The notes under the pieces: model-generated
Database searches by the model: none
What the model was told of the DNA's origin: nothing
The model's input: only the letters and a program-made list of their open reading frames with translations
DNA from: a virus
Virus record (IMG/VR): IMGVR_UViG_3300047284_000516
Span: 1-64,000 of that record
Direction: 5' to 3' (one strand)
Length of the DNA: 64,000 bases
Shown here: in pieces, positions 48,427 through 57,456 of the stretch
Numbering within the stretch: the stretch's first letter is position 1
Layout of the letters: each line of letters begins with the position of its first letter
Position numbers and translations under genes: made by a program

Positions 48427-50103
48427 ATGAAAAATAATGTAACCTTTGTAACCGGTATTTGGGACATGGGTCGTGATCAGCTTACGGATGGGTTTGGTCG
48501 ACCTTTCTCACATTATCTTGAGCGTTTTGAGCGCCTTCTCAATCTGAATATCAACTTAGTGGTCTTTGGGCCCAAACAGTTGGAAAATATAGTTTTGGCA
48601 AGGAGCTCTCGCAACAGAACTTTCTTCAAGCAAAAAGAACTTTCTGACTTCGATTCTTGGTTTCCTTTCTTCGATAAGGTGGATCAGCTCCGCACAAGCA
48701 GCGAGTGGCTATATGATCAGCCGACATGGCTATACCAATCCCCTCAAGCAGCTCTGAAGTATTACAATCCCGTTATCATGTCTAAGTTTTTTATGTTGAA
48801 TGATGCAATGTATTTTGATGGACATGCATCAGATTATTATTTTTGGATAGATGGTGGATTAATTAATACTGTCCCAGCAGAGAAAATAGTAAATGCTAAT
48901 TATACTCCTGAATATCTAAAAGCCAATAATGCTGAGGATAAACTTCTATTCCTCAGCTTTGATTATCAAGGTAGTCATGAGATTCACGGATTTAAACGAG
49001 AGGGATTGGAAACCTTCTGTGGGAAGAAGACAACGAGAGTTCCTCGAGGAGGATTTTTTGGTGGTAGAAAGGATATTGTTAGATCATTTAATCCACGATA
49101 CTATGATCACCTAAGTCAGTCTCTTCATGCTGGTTATATGGGAACTGAAGAGAGCGTGTTTTGTATTCTTGATGCAAAATATCCAGAAGACATCCACCAT
49201 TTTAATGTGGATGGGGGAGCATTGTATCCCTTTTTTAATCATTTGCAGCAACACCAAGTACCAGAAGAAACGGTCAAAGTGTATGATCGTTCCTTTGATC
49301 AATTGAAGACCGCAATCTATATTCTCACATTCAATAGTCCAGAACAAACAGAGTGGTTGCTAAGATCATTTGAGTTGGCAGATCCCAATTTTATTATCAA
49401 ACCAGATATTTTTCTTATCGATAATTCAACGAATAAAAATACTACCCTTTCCTATCAAAAGCTTTGTAAACAGTATGGGATCACATATCTAAAGCAAAAG
49501 GAAAACATAGGAATTACTGGGGGCAGACTATTTGCAGCAAAGCATTTTCATCAAAATGACTATGACTATTATCTATTTTTTGAAGATGATATGATGCTCC
49601 ATGCACCATCATATACTACTTGTAATGCAGGATATCCTTCTTACAAAACTAATCTGTTTAACAAGACACTACACATCATCCATGAGGAAAAATATGATTT
49701 TTTGAAGCTGAGTTTTTCCGAATTTTATGGAACAAACAAGAAGCAATGGGCATGGTATAATATCGATGATCATATTAGAGAGAAGTGGTTTCCAGACCAT
49801 CCAACCAAACACAACTATGCCGAGGCTCCAGAAACGATCTTTGGACCGAAAAAATCCTACCAAGATGTTGACTATATGGAGGGAGAGTGCTATTATTGTA
49901 ATTGGCCTTTGTGGTTTTCAAGAGAGGGTAATTATAAGGTCTTCATTGAACCTGGTAACAGTTATCCATCCGAACAATGGGTTATGAAGAATACATTCTA
50001 CTTGCAACGAGAGGGATATGTTAAAGCAGCAATACTACAACTGTCTCCCATCAATCATTATAGATTTGCTCACTATGAGCAAGAAGAGAGGAAAGAAGTA
50101 TGA
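48427..50103 (+). CDS. Two-domain glycosyltransferase (HtrL/YibB + GT2)
   Basis: A 558-residue fusion. The N-terminal 280 residues resemble HtrL/YibB-type proteins (VTFVTGIWDMGRDQL, YYFWIDGGLINTVPA, GFFGGRKDIVRSF). From about residue 297 a GT2 domain starts (AIYILTFNSPEQTEWLLRSF), with LIDNSTNKN and YYLFFEDDMMLHAPS giving the acidic metal site near 385. Likely a bifunctional transferase building a two-sugar unit. The 3' end overlaps the next gene by four bases. Confidence 0.8.
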   Translation: MKNNVTFVTGIWDMGRDQLTDGFGRPFSHYLERFERLLNLNINLVVFGPKQLENIVLARSSRNRTFFKQKELSDFDSWFPFFDKVDQLRTSSEWLYDQPTWLYQSPQAALKYYNPVIMSKFFMLNDAMYFDGHASDYYFWIDGGLINTVPAEKIVNANYTPEYLKANNAEDKLLFLSFDYQGSHEIHGFKREGLETFCGKKTTRVPRGGFFGGRKDIVRSFNPRYYDHLSQSLHAGYMGTEESVFCILDAKYPEDIHHFNVDGGALYPFFNHLQQHQVPEETVKVYDRSFDQLKTAIYILTFNSPEQTEWLLRSFELADPNFIIKPDIFLIDNSTNKNTTLSYQKLCKQYGITYLKQKENIGITGGRLFAAKHFHQNDYDYYLFFEDDMMLHAPSYTTCNAGYPSYKTNLFNKTLHIIHEEKYDFLKLSFSEFYGTNKKQWAWYNIDDHIREKWFPDHPTKHNYAEAPETIFGPKKSYQDVDYMEGECYYCNWPLWFSREGNYKVFIEPGNSYPSEQWVMKNTFYLQREGYVKAAILQLSPINHYRFAHYEQEERKEV

Positions 50104-50717
50104 CGTGGACCTTTGATTTTGAAATGCCTACAACAAAGCTGAAGGATCAAGATCTTACGGATTTTAATATCCATGAATGTTTTCTGTGGAAAGAGGCAAC
50201 AACGGAAGATGATTTAAAATTTGCAGCTGATCTGATTATAGATCAACATGCAACAATTGGTAATGATAATACTGTGAAAAAGGATATTCGCAATCACCTT
50301 ATAGGGGAAGAAATAGAGATTGATGCAAAAAGTGGGTCCTTTTTCATGTTGCTCAAGGAAAGGATCAACTCGGTAAATTTCTTTCACTATAATTATCGTC
50401 TGTGGTCTGTAGAAGCACTCCTACCCTGTAAATATGATGAAAATCATTTTTATAAGATGCATAGTGATCGTATTATGCAAAAATCTAACGTTGAACGAAA
50501 AATGACGGTTTTGATAGGTCTTACTAATGAGTCAGCATATCAGGGTGGCGAGGTAATTGTCTCAGCTTCGGGGAATGATAAATATTCCACGATTGTAAGG
50601 TTAAATCGGGGCGATATGCTTTTTATTCCATCGTTTGTTCCTTACAGTGTCTCTAAAATAAAAAGTGGCAGCAATCAAATGTTAATATCTTGGGTACTAG
50701 GTCCCAAGTTTGTATAA
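50100..50717 (+). CDS. 2OG-Fe(II) oxygenase-like protein, active site degenerate
   Basis: A 205-residue protein with the prolyl-hydroxylase-like fold: FYKMHSDR gives H121-x-D123, and RLNRGDMLFIPSFVPYSVSK matches the distal region. At the expected distal iron His there is Tyr182, and the expected 2-oxoglutarate Arg is Asn192 (SGSNQMLISW). The intact family member at 29424 has His and Arg at the same spacing. So the protein may be inactive or changed in chemistry. ATGA overlap upstream. Confidence 0.75.
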   Translation: MTWTFDFEMPTTKLKDQDLTDFNIHECFLWKEATTEDDLKFAADLIIDQHATIGNDNTVKKDIRNHLIGEEIEIDAKSGSFFMLLKERINSVNFFHYNYRLWSVEALLPCKYDENHFYKMHSDRIMQKSNVERKMTVLIGLTNESAYQGGEVIVSASGNDKYSTIVRLNRGDMLFIPSFVPYSVSKIKSGSNQMLISWVLGPKFV

Positions 50718-50730
50718 AATAGGAGCAACC

Positions 50731-51375
50731 ATGGACGCAGGATTAATTGCAAGCGCCTTTGATGAATTTAATACAACAAAGGGAAACGGCCCAACAGCCG
50801 AAGATGGCAGTATTCTTACTGGCCACATGTATCACAATGCATATTCACGAGTACTGGCTACACGATATCCAGCCTCTTTGCTTGAAGTTGGGGTAACGAG
50901 AGGACGATCAATTGCCGCTTGGAAAAAACTTCTTCCAGAGGCTCAAATTGCTGGTATTGACAAAGTTGATCCTTTAACCATTGATGATGGCTATGTTGGT
51001 CTTTTCCCAAGAGCACCAGATACTTCTACCTGGGACCTGTTTGTTGGTGACGCTACTCGTCGCTCCTTCACATCAACGATTCCCAATACATATGATATTA
51101 TTGTTGATGATACCAACGCCACGTGGGAAGAGCGTTGTGCAATTTTCGATAACCTGATTGACAAATGCAACAACATTTATGTGTTGGAGAGTATTCAGGG
51201 TGCCCGCCATGAGCGATTTATTCGCAATATGGTTAAAGCTAAAGGTTATACTAATATTCTAACATTTGATTCTCGTTTGCAGGGAATGATTGCATACAGT
51301 GGTGGTCCAGAAGAGTCGTTTACATATATGATGATGGTGGTGATTAAAGATGATTCTGTGCAATTGGCGGGGTAA
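50731..51375 (+). CDS. SAM-dependent methyltransferase (class I)
   Basis: A 214-residue protein starting MDAGLIASAFDEFNTTKGNG with AGGAG upstream. SLLEVGVTRGRSIAAWKKLL near residue 51 is the SAM-binding motif I and AGIDKVDPL the following acidic strand; TYDIIVDDTNATWEE near 125 is motif IV-like. It resembles cephalosporin-hydroxylase/sugar O-methyltransferase types found in glycan clusters. Overlaps the next gene by 26 bases. Confidence 0.82.
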   Translation: MDAGLIASAFDEFNTTKGNGPTAEDGSILTGHMYHNAYSRVLATRYPASLLEVGVTRGRSIAAWKKLLPEAQIAGIDKVDPLTIDDGYVGLFPRAPDTSTWDLFVGDATRRSFTSTIPNTYDIIVDDTNATWEERCAIFDNLIDKCNNIYVLESIQGARHERFIRNMVKAKGYTNILTFDSRLQGMIAYSGGPEESFTYMMMVVIKDDSVQLAG

Positions 51376-52126
51376 GATTGGATATGGTGATATAATTTCG
51401 CCAATTTGTTATGCGCATAACATTGCATCTAGACTAGAAACACCTTTTTATCTGAACTTTCACTGGCCCTTTTCTAAGGGCCATAAAATTAATCAGCACG
51501 ATCCTGAGACCCTATATGATCGTGCTGATATTGTTGCATCTTACTGTGTTCCAGCTGATGTAAAAATCAATCATATCTTCAATTCTTCTCTCCCCTACAA
51601 TCACAATGCTTACAGCTTTGTCGATGGGTTACATAATCATTGGTACTCTAAAATTACCAATCTACCAGTCAATCAATATAAAATAGTGGTTTGTGGCACA
51701 CATCATAATGAAATTCCGTTAGATCAATATGGTAAGCCATGGAAGGATCCAGTAGGTCCTAAGGAATGGAGAAAGTTGGTAACTGATCTTTCAGTGGATC
51801 ATCTACCTGTAGAGGTCAGCTATCGGACACCACTAAAAGATCTAATAGAGGAGCTTTCCACATCATCGTTGTATATTGGGTATCATGGATCTGCTGCATG
51901 GGTAGCAAGATTCATTGGAATTCCATCTATCATCTTTTCTTCCAACACCGACCTCACTCGAATGAGTTTTATGGGGGCTTTAGTCAAAGCAACAATGGAA
52001 AGCACATTTGTTCATTCTATAAATCAATATCGAACCATTAGTTTAGAAAAACTCAATACCTTTCAAAGGCAGTTTATGAATTATCAAATACCTTCCAAAT
52101 TAATTAAAGAGCTGAGAACAACATGA
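51350..52126 (+). CDS. Glycosyltransferase (GT-B-like, heptosyltransferase type)
   Basis: A 258-residue protein: MILCNWRGKIGYGDIISPIC at the start resembles GT9-like enzymes (GxGD), KIVVCGTHHNEIPLDQYGK is the middle, and SLYIGYHGSAAWVARFIGIP near 192 is the donor-binding block of ADP-heptose-type transferases. Shorter than usual GT9 (about 330), so one domain may be reduced. Overlaps both neighbours. Acceptor unknown. Confidence 0.7.
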   Translation: MILCNWRGKIGYGDIISPICYAHNIASRLETPFYLNFHWPFSKGHKINQHDPETLYDRADIVASYCVPADVKINHIFNSSLPYNHNAYSFVDGLHNHWYSKITNLPVNQYKIVVCGTHHNEIPLDQYGKPWKDPVGPKEWRKLVTDLSVDHLPVEVSYRTPLKDLIEELSTSSLYIGYHGSAAWVARFIGIPSIIFSSNTDLTRMSFMGALVKATMESTFVHSINQYRTISLEKLNTFQRQFMNYQIPSKLIKELRTT

Positions 52127-52797
52127 AAATTTTTATTGGTTATGATTCTCGTGAGCATATAGCAGCAGAAGTCTGTAGGTTTTCAATTCTTAGAAAAAAT
52201 CCTAATTTGGATGTAACATTCCTTAAGACGGATTCCATACCCGAATACACTCGGCCTCGTGAGTTGCAGCAATCAACGGATTTTACATATACAAGATTTC
52301 TAGTTCCATACTTATCCAACTTCAAAGGATATTCCTTATTTGTTGATTGTGATTTCCTATTTCTTGATGATCCGGAAGAGTTATTAAAATACATAACCAC
52401 CGACCACGCTATTGCAGTTTGTAAGCATCCCTCCTATGTTCCCAGAACAGCTATGAAGATGGATGGTATCAAACAAACAAATATTAACCGTAAGAATTGG
52501 GCAAGCTTGATATTGTATAACAACGAGCACAGTTTTAATAGAATTCTTACTCCTGATTATATTAACACAATAAAACCAGGAAGATTGCTGCATCAGCTGT
52601 TCTGGTTGAGAGATGAGTTGATATCATCAATTCCACTAGATTGGAACTGTTTGGATGATTATTATTACTTGGAGCAACCCAAAGCAATCCATTATACAGA
52701 TGGAGGACCATGGTTTCCAAATTATCAAAAGACGTGCTACTCATCACTATGGAAAGCAGTTTATGACCTCTACAAACACGATACTGAATTTAACTGA
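52123..52797 (+). CDS. Glycosyltransferase, GT8-like
   Basis: A 224-residue protein: MKIFIGYDSREHIAAEVCRF opening, FTYTRFLVPYLSNFKGYSLF then VDCDFLFLDDPEELL near 85, giving a DxD metal site in CDFLF context, and AIHYTDGGPWFPNY near 193, typical of GT8 ends. It transfers hexoses in other systems. ATGA overlap upstream; overlaps the next gene by 35 bases. Confidence 0.82.
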   Translation: MKIFIGYDSREHIAAEVCRFSILRKNPNLDVTFLKTDSIPEYTRPRELQQSTDFTYTRFLVPYLSNFKGYSLFVDCDFLFLDDPEELLKYITTDHAIAVCKHPSYVPRTAMKMDGIKQTNINRKNWASLILYNNEHSFNRILTPDYINTIKPGRLLHQLFWLRDELISSIPLDWNCLDDYYYLEQPKAIHYTDGGPWFPNYQKTCYSSLWKAVYDLYKHDTEFN

Positions 52798-53269
52798 TCA
52801 ATACACACAGCTACATAAAGATCCTTCTATTTTTAGAGGATATTCACTATCCGAACATATCCCAGCAATTCAAACCATAGTACAAAATAGCAATATCAAG
52901 ACGTTGTTGGATTATGGCTGCGGTAAAGCTGAGATGTATGATCTTCATAGATTAAGACAATTGTGGAAATTGGATTCCATTTCATTATATGATATTGGAG
53001 TTCCCAAGTACACCTCAAAGCCTGTGGGACGGTTTGATATGACGGTTTGTGTAGATGTTCTTGAGCATATTCCATTGGAGCTTTTAGATCAGACAATGGA
53101 TGAGTTGAATAAATATACCAGCAAAGTTCTATATCTTTGTGTCAGTTGCCACCCTGCATCAAAGAAACTTCCTGATGGAAGGAATGCACATCTGAATGTA
53201 CAAACAAAGGAGTGGTGGAAGCAAAGAATTAAACAAATGGATGTTTACACCAAACTCACCTTTTCATGA
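52763..53269 (+). CDS. SAM-dependent methyltransferase (small)
   Basis: A 168-residue protein, start ATG 52763 (MTSTNTILNLTDQYTQLHKD). KTLLDYGCGKAEMYDL near residue 47 is the SAM-binding loop and MTVCVDVLEHIPLELLDQ near 92 is the usual motif III region. Likely an O- or N-methyltransferase for a sugar made by the neighbouring transferases. A longer frame upstream overlaps the GT8-like gene and is less likely. Confidence 0.78.
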   Translation: MTSTNTILNLTDQYTQLHKDPSIFRGYSLSEHIPAIQTIVQNSNIKTLLDYGCGKAEMYDLHRLRQLWKLDSISLYDIGVPKYTSKPVGRFDMTVCVDVLEHIPLELLDQTMDELNKYTSKVLYLCVSCHPASKKLPDGRNAHLNVQTKEWWKQRIKQMDVYTKLTFS

Positions 53270-54015
53270 TCAATATCATCCTCACATATTATAATGAACC
53301 TCACTTCCTTAAGTGGTGGCATTATAAAATAAATCAGTATAACGAGCATGTTCCAAACAGCTGTATGCTGACAATTGTTGATGATGGATCTATGGAGCAG
53401 CCTGCATCTAATTTCTTCAACAATGTATCCAAAGCCCATTGCAGTCTCTATCGAATCACCGAAGATATAGGCTTTAATAGCCATGGAGCTCGTAACCTCG
53501 CTATGAGATTGACTGATACCAAATGGAACTTCCTATCTGATATTGATAGACGGTATTATGATGAATCAATGTATGATATCTTTCGCAAAGTGAAGGAGGA
53601 TTCCCTCGATCCATCCATCTACTATCGTTTCGTTCCAGTTAATGAAAGGTGGCCCACATCTATTAACGACTTTATTGTAGCTAAGGAATTATTTTGGAAG
53701 ACTGGTGGGTATGATGAGGAGTTTGCCAATTGTCATTGGGGAGATAGATTATTTTTTGAGAATTTAGATCAATTTGCACAGCCATCTTTGGATCAAAAAT
53801 GGGTTATCAAATATATGAGGAATGCGAGACACGTGGAGTATTCAGATACATTTAAGACTCTATATCCAGACGATAATACTCTTATTCATCCTAATGTATG
53901 GAAAAATGATAGGTTAAGAACTGGTTTAGTAAACTATGTTTCTGAGAGAAATAAATACGAGCACATGAGACAAAGAAAACCCATTATCCAATACTCTTGG
54001 GAAAGAATATTCTAG
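53266..54015 (+). CDS. Glycosyltransferase family 2
   Basis: A 249-residue GT-A enzyme. MINIILTYYNEPHFLKWWHY opens it, LTIVDDGSMEQPA near residue 35 is the nucleotide-binding DDGS, NFLSDIDRRYYDESM near 87 is the DxD site, and GGYDEEFANCHWGDRLFFEN near 147 holds the catalytic-type acid block (ED replaced by GD). ATGA overlap upstream; the next gene starts right after its stop. Confidence 0.85.
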   Translation: MINIILTYYNEPHFLKWWHYKINQYNEHVPNSCMLTIVDDGSMEQPASNFFNNVSKAHCSLYRITEDIGFNSHGARNLAMRLTDTKWNFLSDIDRRYYDESMYDIFRKVKEDSLDPSIYYRFVPVNERWPTSINDFIVAKELFWKTGGYDEEFANCHWGDRLFFENLDQFAQPSLDQKWVIKYMRNARHVEYSDTFKTLYPDDNTLIHPNVWKNDRLRTGLVNYVSERNKYEHMRQRKPIIQYSWERIF

Positions 54016-55776
54016 ATGTACTTAGAAGAAAAACTAACACCAGAATCCAAACTCACCCACCTCGAGCATGTTGAGGATCACTTCTTGAATAGTGGCCATA
54101 GCGGCTATCATCATGGGGTTAACAACCTACAATCGGTTAAGGATCACCTTCAAGGTAAGCAATCAGCTGCAACCATCTCAACGAAATACGATGGTAGTCC
54201 TTCTATAGTTTTTGGTCGTCATCCAGATACTGGTAGATTTTTTGTTGGATCCAAATCTGTGTTTAATGTGGAACCTAAAATCAACTACAGTGAAGAGGAT
54301 ATTGACAGAAATCATGGCCATGCCCCTGGATTAGCACAAAAGCTGAAACATGCTCTTAGACATCTACCAAAAGTAACCCCGCCCACTGGAGTGTTCCAGG
54401 GGGATGTGATGTATTCGAGAGAAAAGGAAGGAGATGATGTTACTGAAAAGGATGGAAAATATCACTTCACTCCAAATACCATCACATACTCAACAGATAA
54501 AAATTCCGAACATGGTAAGGCTATCAAAAAAGCTAAATTTGGTGTTGTGGTGCATACGGCCTATAAGGGTAAAAGTTTTGATAAGTTGGAGGCGGAATAT
54601 AATCCAGAGATTCGAGATTTCCAATCGCATCCAGATGTTCATGTCATTTCGTCAGCGTTCAAACCATCGAAAAAGCTTTCTCCTCAAAAGTCAAAACAAG
54701 TTGAATCGCATATTGCCGAGGCTGATAAAGCAATAGGGAAGTTTGATGTAAATCCACATCCGAGCGTCTCAGATCATCACAGCGACCTCAAATCATATAT
54801 CAATCAGCAGATTGTTGCTAGTGCAAAGCCAACAGTAGAAGGCTACAAGAAGTGGGCCACTGACAAAGCGATCAAAGAGGCTTCAAAGGTCAAGACTCCA
54901 GCAGTAAAGGCTGCAAAGTTGGCAAAGCATCAAACAAGAATGAATGTTGTGGATCAGAACAGAGGACACTTTCAAGCTGCCATTGATACTCACCATCATC
55001 TCCAACAAGCAAAGGGGATTTTGGTCGATCATATGTCTTCATCTTCAGAGTTTGAAACATCAGTGAATGGTAAAAAAGTAAAACCAGAGGGCTTTGTTAG
55101 TGTTATTAACAATAGACCAACCAAGCTCGTGGATAGGGAAGAGTTTAGTAGAACTAACGCTTTGATATCAAAGAATAGAAAAGAGCAAGCCCCAGAAGAG
55201 ACAAGAAAGGGAAGGCATATTACGATCAGCTACGGTCGGATGAATCCCCCACATACAGGTCATCAGCTTCTTGCAAAGAAATTAATCGACAATGCTAATG
55301 AAGAGGGCGGAGATCATCTTCTCGTTCTTTCTCACTCAACTGATCCCAAAAAGAATCCACTAACTCCTGAACAGAAGCTAAAGCACGCAAAGAGACTGTT
55401 CCCGGAAAACAATATCAAGGTATCGGACAGTAATAGTCCTACTCTTCTCCATCATCTAGCAAATCTGCATGCAAAAGGATATGAACATGCTACTGTGGTA
55501 GCTGGATCCGATAGAGTACCAGAGTTCGAAAAGCTAGTTAATAAATACAATGGAGTGAAGGGATCGCATGGATTCTACAACTTCAAAACAATCAAGATTG
55601 CTAGCAGTGGAGAAAGAGATCCAGATTCAGATGAAGCAGAAGGTAACTCTGCTTCTAAGATGAGAGGGCATGTCACAAATAATGACTTCCCCAAGTTCAA
55701 AAAAGGTTTACCTTCCCACGTATCAGATCAACACGCTAAAGAACTTTATAATGATGTAAAGAATGGCATGAAGTAA
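54016..55776 (+). CDS. RNA-ligase-like plus nucleotidyltransferase fusion
   Basis: A 586-residue two-domain protein. The N-terminal domain carries TISTKYDGSPSIVFG with the ligase/capping nucleotidyltransferase motif K57-x-D-G60, followed by VFQGDVMYSREK. The C-terminal domain has TISYGRMNPPHTGHQLLAKK with HTGH at residues about 413-416, the adenylyl/cytidylyltransferase signature. Similar fusions occur in cyanophage-type myophages (DUF6267). It may join or cap RNA, or activate a precursor for the sugar island. Confidence 0.8.
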   Translation: MYLEEKLTPESKLTHLEHVEDHFLNSGHSGYHHGVNNLQSVKDHLQGKQSAATISTKYDGSPSIVFGRHPDTGRFFVGSKSVFNVEPKINYSEEDIDRNHGHAPGLAQKLKHALRHLPKVTPPTGVFQGDVMYSREKEGDDVTEKDGKYHFTPNTITYSTDKNSEHGKAIKKAKFGVVVHTAYKGKSFDKLEAEYNPEIRDFQSHPDVHVISSAFKPSKKLSPQKSKQVESHIAEADKAIGKFDVNPHPSVSDHHSDLKSYINQQIVASAKPTVEGYKKWATDKAIKEASKVKTPAVKAAKLAKHQTRMNVVDQNRGHFQAAIDTHHHLQQAKGILVDHMSSSSEFETSVNGKKVKPEGFVSVINNRPTKLVDREEFSRTNALISKNRKEQAPEETRKGRHITISYGRMNPPHTGHQLLAKKLIDNANEEGGDHLLVLSHSTDPKKNPLTPEQKLKHAKRLFPENNIKVSDSNSPTLLHHLANLHAKGYEHATVVAGSDRVPEFEKLVNKYNGVKGSHGFYNFKTIKIASSGERDPDSDEAEGNSASKMRGHVTNNDFPKFKKGLPSHVSDQHAKELYNDVKNGMK

Positions 55777-55787
55777 TTGGAGATTTA

Positions 55788-57455
55788 ATGAATTATGCAA
55801 ATGTGACGTGGGGGAATTCTCACCGTTTCCCTAACTATATTGGTAGATCCTATCCCCCCTTAAAAGATACAGACTTCACTCTGGCATTTTATGGAAGCCA
55901 TAATGCCTCCTTTACAATTGCAAAGGGTGGTCAGATTTTAGAGGTACTGGAGTTCGAGCGCTTTATTAACTACAAAAATGCTGGTGCTGCCCAGTATAAA
56001 ACCCCATTACAGGAAAATATTATTCCTCTTGTAGATGGTGTGCAGAAATACTTTGAAAACAAGTACCAAGCCTTTACATACAAATATGTTCTCTATCAAA
56101 ATACTTCCGTAATTATAGATGGTATTGTGGTGGATGTACATAATATATTTCCTACATCCCATTATATCGACTGTCTCCACCACTACTCCCATGCAGCAGG
56201 ATGTTTCTATCAATCACCCTTCGAAGCTGCTCTTACGATCACTAGCGATGGAGGTGGAAATGATGGGGTGTTTAATGTGTTTTATTGTGAACGCGGTGAA
56301 GAACCTAAGTTCATAACTGAATATCCATTAGACCTAGGTTTCCCATACATGAGCTTTGGTGAATACTTGGGGGACATCAAGAGGGAATCCACTCTTGCTG
56401 ATGGTAATCTCGTATATTCTGGTAAAATCATGGGTCTTGTATCATATGGTAAAGTTAGAGAGGAGTGGGTTGAACCCATGAAGAAATATTATCTCTCGCT
56501 TCCAAGTGGAGAGACATATGCAGATTTAATCCAGCTGCTTGGTAAGCAGATGGGAATAGTATTTGATACTGAGAATAGATTATCTGGCCGAACAGCTTAC
56601 GATGTTGCCGCTACATCACAGTTTGTGTTCGAAACTATTTTGTTTGAATGTATTGATCAGCATGTAGAAGGATATCCTAATCTTCCCCTATGCTTTGCTG
56701 GGGGTTGTGCTCTCAATATTCTAGCAAATACCGCAATGTCAACTAGATATGGTAGAGAGGTATTTGTTGGACCTAACCCCAATGATTGTGGTCTTTCGTT
56801 GGGAATGATGCTAAGTGTCCTAAAACCAGAACAACCCTTTAATGCAACCTACAGTGGCCCCATGTTATTTGATACTCAGATGCTGCCCTACTATATCCAC
56901 GAACGACCCTATACTCTTCAAAATCTCAATGTTGAATATCTTGCAGAAAAGATTGCTGACGGTAAAATAGTGGGAGTAGCTAGAGGTCGTGCTGAGCATG
57001 GACCAAGAGCTCTGGGTAATAGAAGTATTCTTTGTAATCCTGCTATAGCAGATATGAAAGACATTCTTAATAAGAAAATAAAAAATAGGGAATGGTATAG
57101 ACCGTTTGCTCCGGTAGTTCGTATTGAGGATGTCAGTAAGTATTTTGAATGGGATAAGGAATGTAAATGGATGTCATTTGCTCCAATGGTCAGAGAGGAA
57201 TATAGGAACAAATTACCATCTATTACACATGTAGATGGTACTGCAAGAGTACAGACCGTCCGCAGAGAAGATAATCCTTTCCTCTATGATTTGATAACTG
57301 CAGTAGGTAATCGTACGGGTTACTATGTCCTCTTAAATACCTCCTTTAACGTTGATGGCAAACCTATCCTTTCCACCATAAAAGATGCATTAACTATTTT
57401 TGATAACAAGGAAATGGATGTGTTGGTGATAGAGGATCAGCTGATCAGTAAATAA
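55788..57455 (+). CDS. Carbamoyltransferase, NodU/CmcH family (full length)
   Basis: A 555-residue enzyme. The N-terminal Kae1-like domain has FYGSHNASFTIAKGG near residue 34, the metal-binding HHYSHAAGCFYQSPF near 130 and TSDGGGNDGVFNV near 152. The C-terminal YrdC-like domain has GVARGRAEHGPRALGNRSIL near 397 and YVLLNTSFNVDGKPI near 515. Such enzymes transfer a carbamoyl group from carbamoyl phosphate, through carbamoyl-AMP, to sugar hydroxyls. GGAG ribosome site. Confidence 0.93.
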   Translation: MNYANVTWGNSHRFPNYIGRSYPPLKDTDFTLAFYGSHNASFTIAKGGQILEVLEFERFINYKNAGAAQYKTPLQENIIPLVDGVQKYFENKYQAFTYKYVLYQNTSVIIDGIVVDVHNIFPTSHYIDCLHHYSHAAGCFYQSPFEAALTITSDGGGNDGVFNVFYCERGEEPKFITEYPLDLGFPYMSFGEYLGDIKRESTLADGNLVYSGKIMGLVSYGKVREEWVEPMKKYYLSLPSGETYADLIQLLGKQMGIVFDTENRLSGRTAYDVAATSQFVFETILFECIDQHVEGYPNLPLCFAGGCALNILANTAMSTRYGREVFVGPNPNDCGLSLGMMLSVLKPEQPFNATYSGPMLFDTQMLPYYIHERPYTLQNLNVEYLAEKIADGKIVGVARGRAEHGPRALGNRSILCNPAIADMKDILNKKIKNREWYRPFAPVVRIEDVSKYFEWDKECKWMSFAPMVREEYRNKLPSITHVDGTARVQTVRREDNPFLYDLITAVGNRTGYYVLLNTSFNVDGKPILSTIKDALTIFDNKEMDVLVIEDQLISK

Positions 57456-57456
57456 A

